From contig NGZR01000003.1 in NCBI GenBank assembly GCA_002197995.1, forward strand, positions 496,001 through 560,000: a stretch of DNA of 64,000 nucleotides, written 5' to 3'. The notes under the pieces are model-generated. The model did no database searches, had not been told where the DNA came from, and saw nothing but the letters and a program-made list of their open reading frames with translations. The translations under genes and the position numbers were made by a program. This document shows positions 57,401 through 64,000 of this stretch, piece after piece (the stretch's first letter is position 1; each line of letters opens with the position of its first letter). The DNA is from Gaeumannomyces sp. JS-464 (Eukaryota > Ascomycota > Sordariomycetes > Magnaporthales > Magnaporthaceae).

Positions 57401-58850
57401 AGTTCGTTAAAGCGAATTTTTGCAAAATTACAACGTTCGAATTAAGTACCGGAAAAGGTCGAAAAACGGCCGGGCAAACGCTTTAAGCTAACGATCAGAC
57501 CATTAGGTCGCAATACTTAAAAAAAACATAAGTAATTTTAACGGAAGGATTAAACGGATTTTTAATCCCGGCATAACGGATATTTGCTAAAACGGTCCGG
57601 TAAAGAAAAGTTTAAACCCTAAAAAAAATTTAACAAATTTATAGCCAGCTAGCATACGGCTATTAAAGCGTAAAAAAACGTAAAAACGGTTATAGTAATA
57701 TTACGGGTTCGTAAAAATTTAAACCAAAATATAAAACGTAATAAAGGATTACGAAAGTTGAATTAAAAACAAAGCTAATAAGCATAAGCCGTACGGGCTT
57801 TTACAACCTTTGCTAGCATTTAGCGAAGCATAGTAAAAAGTTATTATAAATTTCGTTATTAAACTTTCCCAATTTAAAAAAACTAATAATTGAAGTTAAG
57901 TACGACAATATACTAGTAATAATGGATAGGCTTACCAAATATGCCTTATTTTTACCGTATAAAAAAGCAGTAACGCTACCGAGTTAGCGTACGTTTTATT
58001 AAGGCACCTAATAGCGGAACACGGTACGCCGAACCGCTTAATTACGGATAAAAATAAGCTATTTACAAATAAGTTTTAAAAAGGATTTACGGCTTTATTA
58101 AAAGTTAAGCATTTTTTATTTACGGCTTACCACTTTTAAAGAAATGGATAAACGAAACGAACGAATTAAACTATAAAATAATATTTACGTTATTACGTTA
58201 ATTACAAACAAAACAATTAGGTATAACTATTTTTTATAGCTTAATTCGCTTATAATAGTTTAATTTATAAAAGTATAAAAATTACACCGTTTTATGCGAA
58301 CTACGGGTTTACGCTTATAGCGTATAAAAAACTTAAAGCAGGAAAATATGCTTTAATAGTAAAAATATAAGTAACGGAATTTATTAAACTATATAAACAC
58401 TTTTAAATAAAGCTAGGAAAATTACGACACCGTATAGCTATTTATGCAAACAAAAAAGATTAAAAAACCAACCTTCAAAAAAGGAAATAACGTTTATCTT
58501 TTTCGACGCAAGATTAAAACAAAACGATCAAACGATAAATTAAACTATAAAAAACTAAAACCTTTTAAAATGTTAAAAAAAGTTTCGGATGTAAATTACA
58601 AATTTTAATTACCAGTAAATATAAAATCCCACTCGGTTTTTTACGTTTTTTTGCTTAAATTAATACCATTTGGTTTAAAGTTAAACGAGTTAGTAAAAGT
58701 CGAGCTTAAAAACGAGTACGAAGTTAAAGAAATTTTAAATTATAAGCTAAAAAACAAGCCTAAAAAGTACCTAATTAAATGGAAAAAGTACGGCTACGAA
58801 AAAAACACGTGGGAAAAAAACCAACTTTAAAAATTGTTAAAAAGCTTTAT
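54446..58850 (+). pseudogene. Element J pol, broken
   Basis: The RT motif RICIDYRP starts at about 56386, LGKAxYFTALNLRKAY-like residues lie near 56478-56525, and the YLDD site is lost in a stop near 56695. RNase H, integrase (about 57750-58280) and a chromodomain YLIKWKKYGYEKNTWEK (about 58768-58818) follow. The chromodomain is the best preserved in the window. The T-arm-like motif of the other copies is degraded here (near 58955). Confidence 0.85.
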
Positions 58851-59346
58851 AAAAGCACTGGTAAAAGCATTTAATCGGAAGTTAATAAAAGCAAAACGTT
58901 TTTTCTTAATATAAAAAAAGCTTTTATATTAAAAAAAACAGGCTTTTTAAAATTTAAACCCGAAACCTTGGCAAAAAAAAGCTAAAACTATACCTAATGT
59001 GCTATAAAACTTAAAAAAGTTGTTAAAAAAAGCACGGCGTACCGGAACTAAATAAAGTAAAAGGGTTTATTACAAACGGTTAAAAAAAACACTATTATAA
59101 TAACATTACCGGCTAAGCGATAATATATTATAATAAACGAACCCGTTAAAAATCGAACTTGCGATTTTAGCAAAAAAAAACTAAAGCTATACCTAATATG
59201 CCACGGGTTTTATAAAAGCGTTAAAAAGGGAACAGTTTACAAAAGTTAAAAAAAGGCAAATAGGTTTAAATTAGGATTAACCCCGGGCATTTGCCAATCG
59301 AAGGAAACGGTAAAAGCTACAAATAGCCCAAACTGCGAGGCAGTTT

Positions 59347-59560
59347 AATAAGCCTCCGGATCGGCTTCCTTTCGCTTAACACGTTTTAACTTTTTTATAA
59401 AGTTAATATTACGGCGAATCGCTCGAGTAAGCTTTTCGCGCTATTGTTTTTTTTTATTTTCGTAAACGCTTAATTTAGCGTTAATAAAACGACGTTTTGC
59501 TTCCGCAATTTCCAGCTCTTTTTTTGCGCGAAAATGTTTAAAAACCGTAATAACGGAAAT
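59347..59560 (-). pseudogene. Antisense coiled-coil reading frame in element J
   Basis: The strand opposite pol carries the same conserved tail (agcctcc...ggcttcct and the arginine-rich RAIRR part near 59405-59440) and the upstream KRRFINAKI-like segment (59470-59510) as A, B, C and E. It is interrupted by stops. Confidence 0.5.
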
Positions 59561-59892
59561 GCTTAAAAGTAAAACCTAAAATGTCGCACCGGGAACGCTT
59601 TTAACGAACGCATTTTTCGCAGCGAAAGTAATCGTTAAACGTTATACACCGATTAAAGCTATTAACCTCGCAATTGGAATAAAAAGGCATGTTAATAAAA
59701 AAAACGAAAAATGAAAAAAAAAAGTTATTACGTTTAATAATTAAACGCGCCGGTTTTCGTTTTTACACTTAATTAAACATTTCGTTAAATGTAAAGGATG
59801 GAAATTAGTAAAAAAGGAAAGTATTTACTATTAACGGAAAACGGGGCGATAAACGATAGTTAAAAGGATTTAGCTTAAAAAGGGAAACCTAA

Positions 59893-60354
59893 TATTACGA
59901 CCGCGTCCTTAAAAGAACGATACGGGGCGGTTTAAAGCGTAAAAAGGGGTTAAAACAACCTATTTTGGTGCCCGGTTACGTGGTTACCCATTACGTAATT
60001 AACGCAAAATATATTAGTTATAAATATAACCCACATATTTAACGGGAATATATTAGCTATAAATATAACCCATATATTTAACGGGGATATGTTAGTTATA
60101 AATATAGCTAATATATTTAAGGAAGTTGTAAAGTAAGCGAAGTTATTATAAAAACAGGGAAAATTTCCTATTATTTTAAATAGTTTTAATTAAGGCTTTT
60201 GCATTAATTAACTTAAATTAGCTCTTAAACATCCTTTAAAGCAAGCAATTAAATTGTCCTTTTAAATTACGTGTTCCTTTTGTATTAAACCAGTAATATT
60301 GTTTTATCCACCCCCGAAATGCTTTACTTTAAAAGCAAACCTTTAATTGTAACA
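59893..60354 (+). repeat. Right LTR of element J (type 2)
   Basis: TATTACGACC to TTGTAACA, 462 bp, with three 39-bp AT-rich units (about 60008-60120). Length and layout match the LTRs of element B rather than J's own left LTR. Confidence 0.9.
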
Positions 60355-61444
60355 GTCGAACGGGATATACGTTCGCGCGATCCTTTAATGCTAAGTTTTC
60401 GCTTTTTATGTTATGTGTTTTTTACACCTTTTAATTTCGCATTTCTTTTAATTGAGCGTTTTAATAATATATAGCATTAAGTACCGCTCGCTAGGTTTAA
60501 AAACTGCGGTAAACCTGCCAATCCGGGCTGGTTCCCACCGTGGTAATTGGAATACCAAACGGGGTTTAATTTTAAGCTTGCTTTTTATTTTCCGTTAAAA
60601 AAAAATCGTATTTAAATTTGGGTTGTAAGTAAAATTTGCACTTTTTATAAATGCATTCCGCTTAAAAAAGGTGCAAATGTTTAAAGTGTTTTAAATCGAC
60701 GTTAAAGTGGTTTTTTGGTTTTAACGCAGCCTTTTTTTAACTTACTTGCGTTATTAAACCGGTAATTAACGTATTTAACTTTTTATTAGTTGTTAAACCA
60801 CGATAAAAGTTAACCGTTATTTTTTTCCGCCGGGGTAGCGTAACATAACGGGCCATTTGGGTGTTTTAAAACTTTAACGTTTTAAAAACATTTAAAAACG
60901 TTAAAAAGCGTAAAAGCGCGCTAACCTTTTTAATTTGCCTGGTTTTCGCGAATTATAAGTATAAAAGTTACACCGTTCGAACTTTTTACTCGTTTTTAAA
61001 ACTCGGCGTTTTAAAGTTTTAACCGTTTTAATTTAACGTCGGTATTTAAATTTTGAAGTTTGTAAAAAAATGGGTTTAATTTAAAAATCCTTTTTATTAA
61101 ATCCCGCTTTTTTTATATCGCTTGTTAAAATTGCTCCTTTTTAAACTTTACGAAAAGCGGCGTTGTTTTCCCTTTTTAAATTTATAAGCCTGGAAATAAC
61201 GTGTTACTCGCTTTCGTTATCGTATTTAAACTTAGTGGTTTTAAATATATAAACGTTTTAAAGTTTCCGAAAATACCATTTAGTAACCCTTTTATCGAAC
61301 TGGTATGTAATATATAACTTGTCGTAGTAATTCGTTTAATTAAACGCCGACCCGGGGTATAATTTCCCGGTATCGAATTTTCTTTTGTTCGTTAAAAGTT
61401 AGCATTTGGCGGTTATTATCCCGTTAAAAGCAATTTATTTTAAT

Positions 61445-62430
61445 ATAACCGGTTTAACCGCATTTAAAATACTTCCCGTTTTTCGAGTTTTGCTTTTGCT
61501 TTTTTTGCTATTTTTATTGCTAATAAGCGACTCCCGCATTAAAATTTATAAAGTTTAAATGCGTTTTATAAACCGTAATAAGCTGCTATTTGGCCTTTTT
61601 TAGTTAGCTTTATTATTTTATGCCGCATTTTTAAAACTATATCTTTTTTTTTTCCTATTATCGTTCGTACAGTTTATTGCTAATACAAACCGCATTTTTA
61701 ACGTAATCCGTAAAAAACTTTAAGCGATTTTGCTTTGCGAATTCGTTTTTTACGTTTTCGCGTAATTTATTATAAAAGTGCAATATTAACGTAACGTCGT
61801 TTTAATCGAGTTTAATATTAATTCGCTGGAAATTTGCAGCGTATTTAACCGCAGCTTTTTATTATTTAAAAGCTAGCAAGTTTTTTTTAGCGATTCGGGT
61901 TTTATCGACTATTTCGAACATTTTTTTAACCTTTTTTCCGAAAATTTCGAAATTAGCAAAAATAATTTTAATAGCTTTTTAACTACCTTTATACCTTTTA
62001 AAGTAATCGTTTTAGGTTGGTTACAACCTTTTTTTTTACCGTTTAATTTAATAGCAACGTAAGCAACCTTTTATTCCTCGCTTACGAATTGCTATTTGTA
62101 AAACTTAAAATAGCATTTGCATTTAGTAAAAAACGTTTTAAATTTACCGTTTTCCTTTTCGTAAAAGCCCGGGGACGGGGATTTGTGCGCTCGGATTGCG
62201 ATAAGTGCTTTAAAAAATACCAACTTCGCAGTAAATTGCTTTACTTCGGTTTAGCTTTTAGCGATTTCGTTCGTTATAAATTTAAAAAAACTAACCGTAT
62301 TAACGGCTTTATTAAAATTATATTTAACACCGTTAAAAGTGAAAACCGTAGTTTTTTTTTCTTCAAGTTTTTATTACTGCTTATTATAATTGCATTGTTT
62401 TTCCCTTTAACGAGGTATTAAATAAAATTA
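61445..62430 (-). pseudogene. Element K gag, broken
   Basis: A-type Gag on the minus strand with the knuckle near 61440-61485 and the N-terminal half at 62089-62421. The 110-codon plus-strand frame across that half is an antisense shadow. Confidence 0.8.
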
Positions 62431-62437
62431 GTTAAAA

Positions 62438-62853
62438 TGTTATAATTAAAGGTTTACTTTTAAAGTAAGGCATTTCGGGGGCGGGTAAAACAATATCGCT
62501 AATCCGGTGGATAAAAGGAATACGTAATTTAAAAGGACAATTTAATTCCTTGCTTTAAAAAATGCTTAAAAGCTAATTTAAATTAACTAATGCCGAAACT
62601 TTAATTAAAACTACTTAAAACAAAAGGAAATCCATTTTTTATATATACGCTGTTTTTTTTAAATAGTTTTTTAAATTTATAGCTCCGTTTATAAATTTAA
62701 AAATCCTTTTAAATTTATAGCGTTATCCACAAATTTAAAAATCCGACTTAAGTAAGCTTATTACGTAACTCCGTATGTTTTAATCCGGGGTAAAAGCGCT
62801 ACTTAAAGCCCCCCCCGTTTTATCGTCCTAAAGCTTACATACTAGTCGTAATA
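62438..62853 (-). repeat. 5' LTR of element K (type 1)
   Basis: TGTTATAATT to AGTCGTAATA, 416 bp, with two type 1 units (about 62670-62745) and a TATA-like ttttttatatatac near 62635. Confidence 0.88.
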
Positions 62854-63150
62854 GCCAGTTATTAAATTTCTTAAACTTATAACTTATAAAAATATAAGGT
62901 TTTAATTAAAACGTGTTTGCGTTAATTACAATAACTAACAGGGTTACGTTTAGTATAATAAGTTAAGCTAATAAGTAATAGCCAATAGGAGTTTAAATAA
63001 TGTTATTTTGTAAGATAAAAAGAAATAAAAAGAAAAAAGTTAGCTTAATCCCGGAAACTATCTTTAGTTATATATGCATAAAAACGGCTTAAAAGTAACC
63101 TTTAAACCTTTTACCCGTGCTATTAGCACGAAACCATAACATTTAGGAAG
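62854..63150. other. Unassigned AT-rich segment between K and L
   Basis: About 300 bp with no homology to the gypsy, LINE or pogo elements here. A small hairpin (cgtgctattagcacg, 63117-63131) and the start of L at 63151 follow. It may be target DNA or the remnant of another short element. Confidence 0.45.
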
Positions 63151-64000
63151 CACCGTTTTTAGGTTTTTCTTAAACAATTTTTCGTATTTATAGTATTTTT
63201 CCGGAACATTCGCGAGCCGTTTTTTAATGTTAATTGGGTCGTTTTAATCGTTTTCCATTTTAAGTAATCGTATATTTATCCATATTAAATGCAAAAGTAA
63301 ATTGCTAAGCTTTATTACCGTTATAACCTTTTTTTATTGCTTTTTATATTTACGGTTTGAGGTTCGTAATTAGCGAACCGTTTTCATTACTTTTAACTTT
63401 TTTTATTAAATTTAACCGGTGGTTTAATTTATTTGTAAATTGTTTTTCCTAAATTAAAGGATTTTAAAAATAACGTTTTTTTCCTTTATATTTAGCTTAT
63501 CCAATATAATAGTAACGTTTTCCCCATTTCGGGTGCGTAATATTATTAGTTATATTTTTCGGTTAATCCATTTTTTATTATAAACGACGGGTATTTTTTT
63601 TAACCGTTTTTAGTTAATACGGTTAATATTTTCGTTTTATAAAAATTCCATACCGTTTAACCGTTTATAGCAATACGTAATCGCTTTATACTTCGTAATC
63701 GATTATTATTTTAACCTTTTTTTTAATATTTTATTCGAAACGTTAATAAGTATATAATTAATTCGATTTTATTATCGCGAAGGTTTTTATCGATGTTTTT
63801 TTTCCATTTCGCGCTTTTCGTTTAAGTGGTTTTTTTAGTTTTTTAATAAAAGGAACGAGTACCGTACGTTCGTCTTTTTATTTAAGCCGAACGGCACGTA
63901 CGTTCGCGCGATCTTTTAATGCTAAACTTCCACTTTTTATGCTATATATTTTTTACATTCCGCAGTTTCGCACTTTTTTTAATCGAACGTTTTAATAATA
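63151..64000 (-). pseudogene. Element L: internal pol piece of a gypsy element, running off the window
   Basis: Minus-strand homology to B 8925-9780 (protease to early RT region) is continuous from 63151 to the end. Frames are broken. The element continues beyond 64000. Confidence 0.8.

Larger units (their letters stand above)
52880..60354 (+). mobile_element. Element J: full-length gypsy chromovirus with unlike LTRs
   Basis: The left LTR 52880-53434 is type 1 with four repeat units. The right LTR 59893-60354 is type 2 with the 39-bp array. The internal part (about 6.46 kb) holds gag, RT, RNase H, integrase and chromodomain in order without obvious loss. The flanks do not match (tataa left, gtcga right), and the left neighbour (H, +) and right neighbour (K, -) are different elements. 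Since LTRs are identical at integration, J is best read as a crossover product of two elements. Stops throughout. Confidence 0.88.
60355..62853 (-). mobile_element. Element K: 5' part of a gypsy element
   Basis: In minus orientation, the first part of pol (60355 to about 61450) is followed by gag to about 62430 and an LTR at 62438-62853. It is cut on its pol side by the right LTR of J at the same pol position where B entered A and N entered M. The other half is absent. Confidence 0.85.

Overview
The window looks like a chromosome segment from a filamentous ascomycete (Pezizomycotina). A short stretch of ordinary base composition at the left end (about 1-2000) carries one recognisable host gene. 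It then gives way abruptly to about 62 kb of extremely AT-rich, repeat-only DNA. In that DNA almost every transposon codon that would read CAA, CAG or TGG is TAA or TAG, CpG is still common, and CpA looks rare. That is the signature of repeat-induced point mutation (RIP), a fungal genome defence, so almost nothing in 2.2-64 kb can still be translated.

Left end: a 16-bp tandem repeat (23-70), about 1.2 kb with no gene I can support, then a minus-strand DUF1304-type membrane protein gene (1286-1651).

The rest is a nest of transposons. The dominant component is one superfamily of Ty3/gypsy chromoviruses (gag with a CCHC knuckle, protease, RT, RNase H, integrase, C-terminal chromodomain; LTRs TGTTAC...GTAACA). 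Three copies have both LTRs and a target-site duplication: A (+, 2189-16945), B (-, 4961-12208, nested in A, TSD ACGTA) and E (-, 32701-40205, TSD CCTAA). Others are partial or recombinant: C (-, 17405-23647), M (+, 24762-27177), N (-, 27178-28828), F (+, 45417-50024), H (+, 50025-52879), J (+, 52880-60354), K (-, 60355-62853), L (-, 63151 to the window end), plus LTR-only pieces at 16970-17404 and 52617-52873. Two unmutated solo LTRs of other families, with perfect 5-bp duplications, lie at 3096-3332 and 36753-36870. A Tad-like LINE is represented by an ORF1 fragment (21217-22550, -) and an ORF2 copy (28829-32695, +). A complete pogo/Fot1-type DNA transposon with inverted repeats and a TA duplication lies at 46178-48037, and a truncated relative at 23648-24761.

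The most unusual content is a non-retroviral island at about 40.25-45.4 kb. It carries a decayed Rep gene related to CRESS-DNA (geminivirus/genomovirus-like) replication proteins at 42104-43437, with nickase motifs followed by an SF3-helicase-like part. It is flanked by sequence I could not assign. Other points of note are a conserved antisense coiled-coil reading frame and a tRNA T-arm-like sequence near the 3' end of the chromoviruses, a roughly 36-bp stretch of pol used by three separate insertions, and two elements whose two LTRs belong to different subtypes.
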